A DNA stretch of 16,218 bases from Clostridia bacterium (GCA_003563755.1 PWUB01000320.1:1-16218), one strand, 5' to 3'. Shown: positions 7,301 through 15,584, counted from the stretch's first letter. The notes: generated by a model from the letters alone, not told the origin. A program made the numbers and translations.

Positions 7301-9170
7301 GGCAGGGGCAAGATCGATCCCCGACTACCTGCTGGTGGAGCAAGGCTTTGGTGTTCTGGATGTCGAGGCGGCCTGGTATCACCTGAGGCGGGATCCCACG
7401 GGAGTCGCCGCTGTTCAACTCGGTGTGAGCTCCGGGGTTATGGTGGAAAGGCCGTTGCAGGAGCATGATCCACAGGGCATATATCTACGTGATACCGCAC
7501 CCGGTGTGCTCCATCTCACGCTCCGCAACCTCAGTGATGAACCATCCACGGTGTTAATGGATCTGCCTGGACTCGACCTGATCCGGCTGCCGCTTCACAG
7601 CGTGAATATTCCTGGCAATGCAGAGATAGGACTGCCCGTCAAGTATGACATCAGCAACGAGTCATCTGAACTCGTCAGCGGCTTCGTAACCGCCGATGAT
7701 ACTCGCACGCCCGGTGTGGACGCCCAGCTCTTGCACACTATCATCACGCCCGTGGTGCTGTCTCCGGAGAATCCGCGTATCATCAGCAGCGGACAACTGG
7801 ATCCGGGAAGATGGCAGAGGTACTTCGTGAGGGTACCTGAGGGTACTACTCATCTCGATGTGAACCTCGACGTACCGGGCCCCGAGGACGGACGCGTTTC
7901 ATATCAGATCATCGATCCCCTCGGTGAAAGGGTGCATGTCAGCTCACCCATCGGGGCCGGCAGCTACGATCCCTGGGGGTATCCGATTGTGAATGAGTCT
8001 CGAATCATTGAGAATCCACGGGTCGGTGTATGGGAGATAATCGTCAGCAGCGCACCAGCACTGTCCTTTTACGGTCTCACTAGCAGCAGCTACCGCTTCA
8101 CGGCTGATATCCTGGGGCGGGGCTCGGTAGTGCTCTCGGCCGACCGTTCTGAGTGGCGGTACAGCTGCACGGCAGCAGCTCCAGACTACATAGATGTGGA
8201 CGTGAGAATCGCGGCGGACGGTGCCATCGGGGAGGTCTCTGCCTTGATGCACGATCTCAGCCCGGTGGGCGTGGGCTGGGTGTCAGCTCCCGAGCAGGTG
8301 GTGGTGGTACCCAGGCAGCGGATTCGTTCCGGGCACGATGACGTTCACTACACGGAGTTCGAGGTTCCTGCAGCTACCGACCTGCTCATCCTGTGGTCCG
8401 GCAATCCATCACCGGCGTGCGCGGAGCTGGAGGTGTTCCTGTACCGGTATGGTGCTGACGGTCGTACCGAGGAGGTACTATATGAGCCGCAGGAAGGATA
8501 CATTCAGCTACGCCGTCCGATTCCCGGCGAATACCTGCTGATCACGCGCGCGAAGTCCGGCGACGCATGTGAGTACGAAGTGATGGTAGAAGCATGGCCT
8601 GCAGTGCGGGAGGTCCAGGTAAACGGTCCTGCCCTCGGGGCTCACGGTGGCTATCAGCTGTGGGCACGACTTGCAGTGCCCTCCCGGCCAGGCAGTTATT
8701 GGGCTTCAGTGGGACTGCAGGCAGCCGACGGCCGCATACTCTCGAGAGTTTGGCTGCACGTAGAGGTGGAGGGGGGCGAGGTTCTATTCTCTCCATCCTC
8801 GATCGTCAGCCCGTTTTCGGCGCAGAGACTGGTGGTGAGAAACTACGATGATCTCAGTCCGGCCGGGGGTGTGGTATTGATCGATGATCGGTTGTATACT
8901 CTAGATGGAGATGGTGAGGTAAGCATCTCTCCCCTCCATCCCCAGAGGGGTCACTTGAGCCGCTTCGAGGTTCGATTCAACTCAGGTGCTGATGAGTGGT
9001 CGGCACCCGTGCCACTCAGTGCGACCGTGCTATCGCGAGAAGAACTGTCGGATTGGCGGCGCGGGCTCCTACCATTGCTTGCCGGTGGCGCACTCGACAA
9101 TCCCGTTATTCGAGCCAGATGGGAAGGCTTTTCCGAACTCCCGGGGGACACTTGGATGCTGGGGCGGTGA
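4392..9170 (+). CDS. S-layer-anchored pyrolysin-like subtilisin-family (S8) protease
   Basis: A giant secreted serine protease of 1592 residues. Parts in order: signal peptide/hydrophobic segment (about 14-37); three SLH repeats (about 50-98, 119-170, 181-233; each with a YPDGTF- or FPDGTF-like motif and a TRAE/SRAE motif) that bind the wall polymer; three degenerate beta-rich repeats (about 240-306, 307-411, 412-488); a Pro/Ser-rich linker; and the subtilase domain (about 555-998). The catalytic triad is Asp576 (VVDTGVDP), His755 (GHGTQVAG) and Ser936 (GTSCAAAHVAG), with the oxyanion Asn850 (AVGNRGPG). The Asp-His distance of 179 residues is far longer than in subtilisin and matches the pyrolysin-type insertion; it carries an EF-hand-like loop DVDGDGILSEDE. 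The last 590 residues are beta-rich, pre-peptidase/Ig-like modules. I start at ATG 4392, behind GGAG at 4382-4385; an in-frame TTG at 4380 is less likely. It probably processes or degrades proteins at the cell surface. Confidence 0.93.
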   Translation: MSDRWNGWASNCRVIFALALMLTAVPILLLQIFPRSAISENPVEAAQHDLSDMHGHWAAADVRLLNRIGVVDAYPDGTFGPESPVTRAETAKMAVAAFDVMQISPVDESSDVTYPPSSYFDIADSHWVLSFVYSAQAADLLSGYPDGTFQPEAYISRAEVAEVFYRVFGSPEPDEEFLDTYTDSDAIPEWARASVAWCTEVGLIFGFPDGTFRAGAVTSRAEAAVIVKRALQLRGCLYTMQGEIVDVSADAVVMALPGEQVVEIDLSDAQVHRGAIEIQPATLHRGEYLSVILDASGGVVWAEVPHLSFSAILEGIDFGGSILRLRPLHPADNPENEILDSWVGTAYLSAGGQADELRYAEPVGVHWDSRTEVYRQGAAARVESLRPGDRVNVALWPDSPVARYVDAVRYDSWGVIEQVEPGERPGTGTFSWRGADGTLNSGSVTANTRYEASGMKTDFSALRTGYYVGVVTVRGSSQVSYVEVFGPTSATSRDDHRRGSPLSGPAFTPSIHQPTAVDLHAEAPSPAALPSYTDVGWIVDDPVPGPFESNSRLVRATAVSEYLGVDGTGVVVAVVDTGVDPLTPLVFVETGGGARLVDWKDFTGGLSLSARASAAPVGLLAEGDILTSHIVQMSGDEFYLQGETFTVTGPIPEDGLLRCGWVGSSFFFPGQTVGGDVLVAALRTNPDEGYDALYIDVDGDGILSEDELFLPVNRGGSAGIVDYSDDDMKLSANFVVTEIDPDGRLVNLGFDGNGHGTQVAGVVAGTDSGSFGGMAPGVGIMALKALSSDGSGSWADVVEAVRYAAEHGADIINVSVTGLYDLSSGSTRESQMLAEIAQEHDVLIVTAVGNRGPGLATAYTPGDSRWTLSVGAVALPEIVLRDYGYQLPQPTVWEYSSVGPRADGALAPSLLAPGSVYTPVAEWLSPRGWAFFEGTSCAAAHVAGSAALLVEAARERDLPLSMQGVKRALEAGARSIPDYLLVEQGFGVLDVEAAWYHLRRDPTGVAAVQLGVSSGVMVERPLQEHDPQGIYLRDTAPGVLHLTLRNLSDEPSTVLMDLPGLDLIRLPLHSVNIPGNAEIGLPVKYDISNESSELVSGFVTADDTRTPGVDAQLLHTIITPVVLSPENPRIISSGQLDPGRWQRYFVRVPEGTTHLDVNLDVPGPEDGRVSYQIIDPLGERVHVSSPIGAGSYDPWGYPIVNESRIIENPRVGVWEIIVSSAPALSFYGLTSSSYRFTADILGRGSVVLSADRSEWRYSCTAAAPDYIDVDVRIAADGAIGEVSALMHDLSPVGVGWVSAPEQVVVVPRQRIRSGHDDVHYTEFEVPAATDLLILWSGNPSPACAELEVFLYRYGADGRTEEVLYEPQEGYIQLRRPIPGEYLLITRAKSGDACEYEVMVEAWPAVREVQVNGPALGAHGGYQLWARLAVPSRPGSYWASVGLQAADGRILSRVWLHVEVEGGEVLFSPSSIVSPFSAQRLVVRNYDDLSPAGGVVLIDDRLYTLDGDGEVSISPLHPQRGHLSRFEVRFNSGADEWSAPVPLSATVLSREELSDWRRGLLPLLAGGALDNPVIRARWEGFSELPGDTWMLGR

Positions 9171-9209
9171 GGACGTTCTTTCACTACACGGTCTATTAGG
9201 AGGGGTTTC

Positions 9210-9863
9210 ATGGAGATCTATATCGATACGGCGAACATAGAGGAGATCAGGGAAGCCAGCGGGTGGGGTGTCATCTCCGGGGTTACCACCAACCCGTCAC
9301 TGCTGGCAAAAGAAGGTCGGAAGATAAAGGATGTGATCGGTGAGATTGAATCTCTTGTCTCCGGGCCCATCAGTGTCGAGGTGATTTCGACGAAAGCCGA
9401 TGGAATGATCAGCGAGGCGAGGGACCTGACGACGATGGCCGAGAACATAGCGGTCAAGATACCCATGATCCCCGAAGGACTCAAGGCGGTGCACGAGCTC
9501 AGCCAGGAAGGCATTGACTGTAATGTGACGCTGGTGTTTTCGGCAAACCAGGCCCTGCTTGCTGCGAGGGCTGGAGCCGCCTACGTGAGTCCCTTCGTGG
9601 GAAGGCTCGATGACATGGGAGTGGACGGAATCAGCATGGTCAAAGACGTCTCCGAGATTATCTGTCATTACGAACTCGAGACCCGTATCATCGCTGCCAG
9701 CGTGAGGCACCCCCGACATGTGACCGAGGCAGCCCTGGCTGGTGCCCACATAGCTACCGTTCCATACGGCGTGCTGACGAAGATGGTCGCACATCCTCTT
9801 ACCGATTCCGGTCTCGAACGGTTCCTGGACGACTGGGAGTCATTGAAGCGCTGCACGAAATGA
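9210..9863 (+). CDS. tal: Transaldolase, small TalC/Fsa-like type
   Basis: Transfers a dihydroxyacetone unit between sugar phosphates in the non-oxidative pentose phosphate pathway, in the cytoplasm. 217 residues is the normal size of the short transaldolase/fructose-6-phosphate aldolase group. Visible motifs: [10 protein letters not shown] at the start, GVTTNPSL (24-31), the Schiff-base lysine Lys83 in AVKIPM, and SPFVGRLDD (127-135). Glu57 (SVEVIS) and Phe129 (PFVGR) stand where fructose-6-phosphate aldolases have Gln and Tyr, so transaldolase is the better call. The ribosome site AGGAGGGG (9198-9205) is excellent. It lies 39 bases after the subtilase and about 30 before rho; tal next to rho is a common Bacillota arrangement. 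Confidence 0.93.
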   Translation: MEIYIDTANIEEIREASGWGVISGVTTNPSLLAKEGRKIKDVIGEIESLVSGPISVEVISTKADGMISEARDLTTMAENIAVKIPMIPEGLKAVHELSQEGIDCNVTLVFSANQALLAARAGAAYVSPFVGRLDDMGVDGISMVKDVSEIICHYELETRIIAASVRHPRHVTEAALAGAHIATVPYGVLTKMVAHPLTDSGLERFLDDWESLKRCTK

Positions 9864-9893
9864 CAATTTGCACAACTTAGGAAGGTGAGCCTG

Positions 9894-11156
9894 TTGCAGC
9901 AAGACACACTACAACTGGGAGAGCTGGAGGATTTGAGGCTTTCCGAGCTCTATCAGCTGGCAAAGCAAATGGACATTACCGGCTATACGAATCTGAGGAA
10001 GAGGGAACTGATCTTCGAGATTCTGAAGACCAAGACGGAGCACCAGGGGCACATATTTGTCGAGGGTGTTCTTGATGTGATGCCTGACGGTTTTGGGTTC
10101 ATCAGGCAGTTCTCCTACCTGCCCAGCGATGACGATATCTATGTTTCCCCTTCTCAAATAAGGAAGTTCGACTTGAGGACCGGAGACCAGGTCACAGGCC
10201 AGGCGCGTCCCCCGAAGGATTCCGAGCGCTACTTCGCACTCCTTCGTATTGAAGCGATAAACGGTGATGATCCTGATGAAGCGAAGAAGCGCATCCCGTT
10301 CCATGCACAGACACCGGTGTTTCCGGACGAGAGGTATACTCTGGAGACCGGGGATGACGATGTGGCAACCCGGCTTCTCGACCTGATAGCTCCCATAGGG
10401 AGAGGTCAGAGGGGCCTGATCGTATCACCTCCGAAGGCCGGGAAAACCATCTTGCTCAAGAAAATCGCCAATAGTCTGACGAGCAACTTCTCCGACATCG
10501 AACTGATGGTGCTCCTCATCGATGAGCGCCCAGAAGAGGTCACGGACATGGAGCGGTCAGTGGATGGTGAGGTGCTGGCCTCCACGTTTGACAGGATGCC
10601 AGAGAACCACGTCAAACTCGCCGAGATGGTTCTCGAGCGAGCTGAGCGCCTGGTGGAGCAGGGTCGAGACGTGGTCATCCTTCTGGACAGTATTACCCGT
10701 CTGGCCAGGGCGCACAACCTGGTCATTCCCACCAGCGGTCGTACGCTTTCGGGCGGCCTTGATCCCAGCGCACTGCACAAGCCCAAGAAGTTCTTTGGTG
10801 CTGCTCGGAACATTGAGGATGGCGGCAGTCTGACCATTCTTGCAACCGCGTTGGTCGAAACTGGGAGCCGCATGGACGATGTCATCTACGAGGAGTTCAA
10901 AGGGACAGGCAACATGGAGGTTCATCTGGACAGAAATCTGGCCGAAAGACGCATATTCCCCGCCATCGATGTGAAACGCTCAGGAACCCGCAAGGAGGAG
11001 CTCCTTCTATCTGAGACGGAGCTGGGTGTTATGTGGAGGTTCCGTAAGTCGACGGCGGATATGGATTCAGCGGAAGTCATGGATGAGTTCGCGCGCCTGA
11101 TACGTCAGACCAAGTCGAACGCTGATCTCTTAGACATCCTTCACTCGACATTTTAG
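9894..11156 (+). CDS. rho: Transcription termination factor Rho
   Basis: A hexameric RNA-dependent ATPase/helicase that ends transcription. It has 420 residues from the chosen start, the standard short Rho without an N-terminal insertion. Parts: Rho N domain (about 5-47; [11 protein letters not shown]...[11 protein letters not shown]), cold-shock-type RNA-binding domain (about 50-115; [14 protein letters not shown]), and the RecA-like ATPase with Walker A SPPKAGKT (178-185), [15 protein letters not shown], Walker B VVILLDS (260-266) and the [17 protein letters not shown] region. Start choice: TTG at 9894 lies five bases after AGGTGA (9883-9888), a strong anti-16S match; the GTG at 9885 falls inside that site and is less likely. 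The gene sits in the tal-rho-rpmE-prfA neighbourhood usual for Bacillota. No clear terminator follows. Confidence 0.96.
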   Translation: MQQDTLQLGELEDLRLSELYQLAKQMDITGYTNLRKRELIFEILKTKTEHQGHIFVEGVLDVMPDGFGFIRQFSYLPSDDDIYVSPSQIRKFDLRTGDQVTGQARPPKDSERYFALLRIEAINGDDPDEAKKRIPFHAQTPVFPDERYTLETGDDDVATRLLDLIAPIGRGQRGLIVSPPKAGKTILLKKIANSLTSNFSDIELMVLLIDERPEEVTDMERSVDGEVLASTFDRMPENHVKLAEMVLERAERLVEQGRDVVILLDSITRLARAHNLVIPTSGRTLSGGLDPSALHKPKKFFGAARNIEDGGSLTILATALVETGSRMDDVIYEEFKGTGNMEVHLDRNLAERRIFPAIDVKRSGTRKEELLLSETELGVMWRFRKSTADMDSAEVMDEFARLIRQTKSNADLLDILHSTF

Positions 11157-11314
11157 AAGCTGTGGGGGGTTGGTTGACTGAGATACGAATGACTCCCTGC
11201 TCATCTCCTTGAGAGGATACGTTACTCCTTAGTAGATGCTGGATGAATAAATCACCCTCTCTGGTACAACCTAAAGCCTGACCTACGGATAGTGACAGAG
11301 AGGGGTGAAGAAAC
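11157..11314 (+). promoter_or_regulatory. Leader region between rho and the M23 peptidase, with weak promoter candidate
   Basis: These 158 bases have no open frame and no intrinsic terminator after rho. TTGAGA (11209-11214) and GTAGAT (11232-11237), 17 bases apart, form a possible promoter that would start a transcript near 11244, just before the long inverted repeat at 11252-11308. The -10 match is poor, so read-through from rho remains possible. I looked for a c-di-AMP (ydaO) riboswitch, which often precedes wall-hydrolase genes, and did not recognise its conserved core. Confidence 0.3.
11252..11308 (+). promoter_or_regulatory. Long hairpin that sequesters the ribosome binding site of the M23 gene
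   Basis: TCACCCTCTCTG (11252-11263) pairs with CAGAGAGGGGTGA (11296-11308) to give 12 base pairs with one bulged G (11302) and a 32-base loop. The 3' arm contains the whole Shine-Dalgarno sequence GAGGGGTGA (11300-11308), six bases before the TTG start at 11315. When folded, the hairpin would block initiation. No T-run follows, so it is not a terminator. It may be a translational switch (thermosensor, ligand- or protein-controlled); the trigger is not visible. Confidence 0.6.
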
Positions 11315-12319
11315 TTGCCTGACTTGTGGCGGACGCAAGTACGCAGTGTTGTGGGGGCTGTGATGATCGTTGCTATCGTGGTGGTTGCCATGCACAGCAC
11401 CACTTCCGCGGTCATAGATGTTGCGCCCGGGGACGGGCCCGAGATAGTGCACAGCTGGCCCGGGACACTGCATAGGACTGAGCCCATCGACGGTCAGGTT
11501 TACCCTCAGCATGTACCCAAGGCGGATGAAACCGAGGACTCGTATTCGGTTGGATCACGAGTAGCTGATGAATCTGGGATCGGAGGACCTTCTTCCCCTC
11601 CGCGGGAGTATAGAGTACAGCCGGGCGACACCCTTTCCGGATTGGCTGCCCGCTTCGAGGTGAGCGTGGGCACCCTGGTCGCGATGAACAACATCACCGA
11701 CCCCAACCGGATAGCGGTAGGACATGTCCTCCTGATTCCTCCGGACGACGGTGTGTACTACAGGGTCGTCATCGGTGATACCCTCTGGGATATATCACGC
11801 CGGTACGGTGTTTCCGTGAACGAGATCGCAGCGAAGAACTCTCTCGGCAATTCGTCACTGATTCAGCCCGGCCAGGTACTATTCATACCGGCGGTGAGCA
11901 CGGTGAGCAACTCCGCTCAGGTGGCCAGCGCATCAACAAGGACATTCTCCTGGCCCCTATCCATCACCGGGCGAGTGTCGTCACCGTTCGGTTCGCGGTG
12001 GGGTGGTTTTCACTATGGAGTGGACATAGCCATTCCTGCCGGTACCGACATCCTGGCGGCTGCAGACGGCGTCGTTGTCGCTGCGCAGTACAAGGGAACC
12101 TACGGTCTGACGATACGCGTGGATCATGGTGGAGGTTACGAAACGCTATATGCCCATGCTTCACGGTTGATGGTGAGTCGAGGCGATAGGGTCCGGTCCG
12201 GTCAGTTGATCGCCCTGGTAGGCAGCACGGGCCGTTCAACGGGACCTCACCTTCACTTCGAGGTTCGCTACAATGGGACACCGCGGGATCCCCTTCCCTA
12301 CCTGAATCCGACCTGGTAA
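11315..12319 (+). CDS. LysM-LysM-M23 peptidoglycan endopeptidase
   Basis: A wall-bound metallopeptidase of 334 residues that would cut peptide cross-links in peptidoglycan. Parts: N-terminal hydrophobic anchor or signal (about 11-26), a variable linker (27-95), LysM 1 (about 98-142; YRVQPGDTLSGLAARF), LysM 2 (about 147-192; YYRVVIGDTLWDISRRYG), and an M23 domain (about 212-330). The zinc site is intact: His233 and Asp237 (HYGVD) plus His314, with His281 (YAHAS) and His312 (PHLHFEV) as catalytic residues. It starts with TTG at 11315 after GAGGGGTGA, which is buried in a hairpin, so translation is probably controlled. The gene lies between rho and rpmE, which are usually neighbours, and is followed by a terminator. 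It could be a cell-division, elongation or spore hydrolase; the sequence does not say which. Confidence 0.92.
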   Translation: MPDLWRTQVRSVVGAVMIVAIVVVAMHSTTSAVIDVAPGDGPEIVHSWPGTLHRTEPIDGQVYPQHVPKADETEDSYSVGSRVADESGIGGPSSPPREYRVQPGDTLSGLAARFEVSVGTLVAMNNITDPNRIAVGHVLLIPPDDGVYYRVVIGDTLWDISRRYGVSVNEIAAKNSLGNSSLIQPGQVLFIPAVSTVSNSAQVASASTRTFSWPLSITGRVSSPFGSRWGGFHYGVDIAIPAGTDILAAADGVVVAAQYKGTYGLTIRVDHGGGYETLYAHASRLMVSRGDRVRSGQLIALVGSTGRSTGPHLHFEVRYNGTPRDPLPYLNPTW

Positions 12320-12346
12320 AGCAACGTGCATCCCACTGGTTAACTG

Positions 12347-12375
12347 CCGGGTATATGAACCGTACCCGGTTTCTT
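12347..12375 (+). terminator. Intrinsic terminator after the M23 gene
   Basis: CCGGGTA (12347-12353) pairs with TACCCGG (12363-12369) around a 9-base loop, and TTTCTT follows. The stem is 7 bp and the T-run is interrupted by one C, so it is moderate in strength. It separates the rho/M23 transcript from the rpmE promoter just downstream. Confidence 0.7.
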
Positions 12376-12396
12376 CCATTATATAGGACTGCGGTC

Positions 12397-12426
12397 TTGG
12401 CTGTTTCCTTTTATGCATGCTATAAT
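12397..12426 (+). promoter_or_regulatory. Strong housekeeping promoter of the rpmE operon
   Basis: The -10 box TATAAT (12421-12426) is perfect and carries the extended TGC at 12418-12420. TTGGCT (12397-12402) lies 18 bases upstream as the -35. Transcription should begin near 12433, leaving a leader of about 55 bases before rpmE. That leader contains a small GCCCC/GGGGC hairpin (12436-12448), which might be an L31 autoregulatory site, though I cannot show this. Confidence 0.85.
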
Positions 12427-12487
12427 TCGATGGATGCCCCGGTGGGGCCGAGATGCGTGATGATCAACCACAAACGGAGGGTTAGAC

Positions 12488-12724
12488 ATGAAGAAACAGA
12501 TACATCCCGAATTTGCTGAAACAGTTATCAGGTGCGCGTGCGGTGCTGAGTATCCCACCCGGTCCACGCGAGATAATCTCCGTGTGGAGATATGCAGCAG
12601 CTGCCACCCGTTCTACACGGGTAGGCAGCAGCGTGCCTCCGCGGGCGGGAGAATCGAAAGGTTCCGCAAGAAGTACGGCTATATGAAGGGTGAGCAAGAG
12701 GACCGAGATACCGAGCCCGAGTGA
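12488..12724 (+). CDS. rpmE: 50S ribosomal protein L31, zinc-binding form
   Basis: A small protein of the large ribosomal subunit, 78 residues. It opens with MKKQIHPEF and contains [23 protein letters not shown], a typical L31 pattern. Cys16, Cys18, Cys36 and Cys39 (CAC...CSSC) are all present, so this is the zinc-containing C+ type rather than the cysteine-free paralogue used under zinc starvation. The ribosome site ACGGAGGG lies upstream at about 12474-12481. The acidic tail ([11 protein letters not shown]) is longer than in many L31 proteins. It is the first gene of the rpmE-DUF1385-prfA-prmC-sua5 run. Confidence 0.96.
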   Translation: MKKQIHPEFAETVIRCACGAEYPTRSTRDNLRVEICSSCHPFYTGRQQRASAGGRIERFRKKYGYMKGEQEDRDTEPE

Positions 12725-12756
12725 TCCGACGTGAACTCCCCGGGGAGAGGACCTGT

Positions 12757-13629
12757 ATGAAAACAGCGAGAGCTGGAGGTCAGGCGGTCATTGAGGGAGT
12801 TATGATGCGCGTCGGTGAGCGGGTTGCTGTGGCCGTCCGCTCTCCCGATGGCTCGGTCATGGTCAAGAGAGAGACCATGATCCCGCTCGCCACCCGCTAT
12901 CCTCTTCTCGCGTGGCCGGTGCTTCGCGGTTCGGCAGCCCTGGTGGAGTCGTTGAGTGTGGGTGTCAGGGCGCTGATGTTTTCCGCCAATGCCCAGGCCG
13001 AGACACCCCAGGAGGAGCTATCTTCCGCGGATATGATAGGAGCGGTGAGCCTAGCCGTCGTCTGTGCGGTGGTTCTCTTCATCCTCCTTCCAACGGTGCT
13101 CGCATCCCTGGCGGGCAGGTTCGTCCTGCAGGGGCTTTTCTTGAATCTGGTTGAGGGCGTCATCCGCCTGGCAGTGGTCGTGGCATACATTGCAGCGATA
13201 GGGTTCATGCCCGACATCACCCGCGTGTACCAGTACCACGGCGCCGAGCACAAGGTCATCCGTGCGTGGGAAATTGAGGGATCTCCTGTGACTGCTGAAC
13301 GGGCCCGTCCTCAACCGATATCACACGTTCGCTGTGGAACGAGCTTCATCCTGATGGTGGCGGTGATCAGCATTGTACTCTTCTCGCTCTTCGGCTGGCC
13401 GTCCATCATCGGACGGATCGCTATCCGCCTGTTGATGCTACCTGTGGTAGCCGGCATCGCGTATGAGCTGATCCTTCTGGCCTCCAGGAGTGAGAACCCC
13501 GGGTTGAGGTTGATCGTACTGCCCGGAGTGTTGATGCAGCGGCTGACGACAAGGGAACCGGACGATGAACAGTTGGAGGTAGCCATCACGGCCCTCCATG
13601 AATGCCTGGAGGATGTTCACAATGGATGA
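12757..13629 (+). CDS. DUF1385 (YqhQ-family) integral membrane protein
   Basis: A 290-residue membrane protein of the DUF1385/YqhQ family, whose function is not established. Visible family marks: [12 protein letters not shown] near the N terminus (7-18), [13 protein letters not shown] (160-172) and [12 protein letters not shown] (190-201). There are about four hydrophobic segments (about 93-118, 128-152, 196-213, 215-240). The frame is open from GTG 12721, but ATG 12757 lies six bases after GGGGAGAGG (12742-12750) and begins with the family's usual [15 protein letters not shown], so I start there. Its end overlaps the start of prfA by 8 bases, which suggests translational coupling. This gene is often found between rpmE and prfA in Bacillota. 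Confidence 0.93.
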   Translation: MKTARAGGQAVIEGVMMRVGERVAVAVRSPDGSVMVKRETMIPLATRYPLLAWPVLRGSAALVESLSVGVRALMFSANAQAETPQEELSSADMIGAVSLAVVCAVVLFILLPTVLASLAGRFVLQGLFLNLVEGVIRLAVVVAYIAAIGFMPDITRVYQYHGAEHKVIRAWEIEGSPVTAERARPQPISHVRCGTSFILMVAVISIVLFSLFGWPSIIGRIAIRLLMLPVVAGIAYELILLASRSENPGLRLIVLPGVLMQRLTTREPDDEQLEVAITALHECLEDVHNG

Positions 13630-14722
13630 GCACAACGGAGTGAAGCATTCAGAACAGATAGAGCCCATCAGGGCCCGGTACGAGGAGCTGAACCGCCTCA
13701 TGAGTGATCCAGAGATCATGGGGCAGCAGGGGACGTGGCGGAAATATTTGAAGGAACATGCAGGACTGGAAAAAATACTGCAAACCTACGATGAGCTCGT
13801 CTCGCGCCACAGTGACCTTCAACAGGCCAGGGAGCTGCTCAGCGCTTCAGATGCCGACGAGGACGTGTCCTGGCTTCAGCAGGAAGTCGGTCAGTTGCAG
13901 GAACAGATAGAGTTGCTGGACAGCGAACTGCGCCAGCTGCTTCTGCCTCCGGACGAACGAGACGAAAAGAATGTGATCCTCGAGATCCGTGCCGGTGCCG
14001 GCGGCGATGAGGCCTCCCTGTTCGCGGCGGATCTGTACCGCATGTACAGCCGCTTTGCGGAACGGCGGGGCTGGAGCACAGAAGCCCTGAGTCTAACCGA
14101 TACGGACCTCGGCGGCGTCCGGGAGGGGTTAATTGCCATATCTGGAGATTCAGTGTTCAGTGACCTTAAGTATGAGAGTGGAGTTCACAGGGTCCAACGT
14201 GTTCCCACCACGGAGTCAGGAGGCAGAATCCACACTTCCACCGCTACCGTGGCCGTGATGCCCGAGGCAGAGGAGGTGGACGTCGAGATCAACGAGGCGA
14301 CGGACCTGCAGATAGATACGTTCACTTCGAGCGGACCGGGAGGCCAGCATGTGAACAAGACGGAGTCCGCCGTTCGCATAACCCACCTTCCCACCGGTAT
14401 CGTGGTGACCTGCCAGGACGAGAAATCCCAGCACCGGAACAGGGCCCAGGCCATGAAGGTGCTCCGCGCCAGGCTCCTTGACCAGCTGGAACGACAGCGA
14501 CACATGGAGCTGTCCAGGGAACGCAGGTCACAGGTGGGCACCGGGGACCGCAGCGAGCGAATACGCACCTACAATTTTCCACAGAACAGGGTGACGGATC
14601 ACCGCATCAACCTCACGCTGCACCAGCTCGACAGTGTTCTCGACGGTGATCTAAATCCTCTCGTGGAGCCGCTCCGAGTTCGAGAAGAAGCCGAGCGCCT
14701 CAGGGAGGCGGGTGTGATCTGA
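13622..14722 (+). CDS. prfA: Peptide chain release factor 1 (RF1)
   Basis: Recognises UAA and UAG stop codons and triggers peptide release on the ribosome. It has 366 residues, normal for full-length RF1. The stop-codon recognition motif is PTT (195-197) in [11 protein letters not shown], the RF1-type P-x-T rather than the SPF of RF2. The catalytic GGQ is at 240-242 ([11 protein letters not shown]); its Gln is the methylation target of PrmC, encoded next. The frame continues upstream to an ATG at 13598, but the ATG at 13622 follows GGAGG (13608-13612) with 9-base spacing and gives the normal N terminus. It overlaps the DUF1385 gene by 8 bases. Confidence 0.96.
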   Translation: MDEHNGVKHSEQIEPIRARYEELNRLMSDPEIMGQQGTWRKYLKEHAGLEKILQTYDELVSRHSDLQQARELLSASDADEDVSWLQQEVGQLQEQIELLDSELRQLLLPPDERDEKNVILEIRAGAGGDEASLFAADLYRMYSRFAERRGWSTEALSLTDTDLGGVREGLIAISGDSVFSDLKYESGVHRVQRVPTTESGGRIHTSTATVAVMPEAEEVDVEINEATDLQIDTFTSSGPGGQHVNKTESAVRITHLPTGIVVTCQDEKSQHRNRAQAMKVLRARLLDQLERQRHMELSRERRSQVGTGDRSERIRTYNFPQNRVTDHRINLTLHQLDSVLDGDLNPLVEPLRVREEAERLREAGVI

Positions 14723-14738
14723 GAGTGAGGGTGTGTCG

Positions 14739-15584
14739 TTGATAAGCTGGAGTGAGGCGCGGTACTGGGGAGCGAGCCAGCTCAAGATGGCCGGCATTGA
14801 GACTCCCACAGCACAGGCGCGTCAGCTGCTGAAGAATCAAATCGATGACTTGTCGCCCGCCCTGGTGAGTCCCGACGAGAGGATGGGGGCGGACCGGTGG
14901 CGAAGGTACACAGTCGACGTCGCTCGTAGGACGAGGAGGGAGCCCATGCAGTATATCCGCGGCGAGGTCGAGTTTCACTCCATGCTCTTTCGCGTCGATG
15001 AGCGCGCACTGATTCCCCGCCCCGAGACCGAGTTGCTGGTCGAGGTGTCGTCGAGGCTCCTGCACGAGTCTCCTTCGGGGCCGGTCCTGGACATGTGTAC
15101 CGGCACCGGGGTGGTTGCGATATGCCTGGCCCTCGAGCATTCTCTACGACACTGCGTCGGGGTGGATATCAATGCCGCGGCCCTGGAGCTGGCGAGGGCG
15201 AACGCCCTGAGGCATGGTGTGCATGATCGTGTTGCTTTCGTGTGTGGGAACCTTTTTGATCCCATTGACGACGGTCCCTACGCTGCCATCGTGTGCAATC
15301 CCCCTTACGTCGAGAGCGAGATCATCAAGGATCTTCAGCCGGAGGTCAGTCACTGGGAACCCACGGCCGCTCTCGACGGCGGATACGATGGGCTGCAAGT
15401 GATCCGCGGACTTCTGCAGGCAGCGCCCAACTATCTGCTCCGTGGAGGCTTTCTTGCCCTCGAGATGGGTGCAGGCCAGGCTGACGCCGTGCGGCGACTG
15501 TGTCTTTGCAACGGTCTGACACCCGTTGGGACGGCCTGTGATCTTGCGGGGATCGAGCGGGTGGTGGTGTGCCGTCGTGCATGA
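14739..15584 (+). CDS. prmC: Release factor glutamine-N5 methyltransferase PrmC
   Basis: Methylates the GGQ glutamine of release factors using S-adenosylmethionine; it sits right behind its substrate gene prfA. It has 281 residues from the chosen start. The N-terminal helical domain (about 1-75) is followed by YIRGEVEFHSMLFRVDERALIPRPETE, the SAM-binding motif VLDMCTGTGVVAI (116-128), the acidic loop VGVDINAAAL, and the catalytic NPPY (187-190). Start: TTG at 14739 is five bases after GAGGGTG (14727-14733); GTG at 14733 is possible but lies on the ribosome site itself. The stop overlaps the Sua5 start by 8 bases. Confidence 0.95.
   Translation: MISWSEARYWGASQLKMAGIETPTAQARQLLKNQIDDLSPALVSPDERMGADRWRRYTVDVARRTRREPMQYIRGEVEFHSMLFRVDERALIPRPETELLVEVSSRLLHESPSGPVLDMCTGTGVVAICLALEHSLRHCVGVDINAAALELARANALRHGVHDRVAFVCGNLFDPIDDGPYAAIVCNPPYVESEIIKDLQPEVSHWEPTAALDGGYDGLQVIRGLLQAAPNYLLRGGFLALEMGAGQADAVRRLCLCNGLTPVGTACDLAGIERVVVCRRA

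Noticed and set aside
11157..11314. c-di-AMP (ydaO-type) riboswitch in front of the M23 gene
   Set aside because: The gene context fits, but I could not find the conserved riboswitch core; the only shared string is the Shine-Dalgarno itself.
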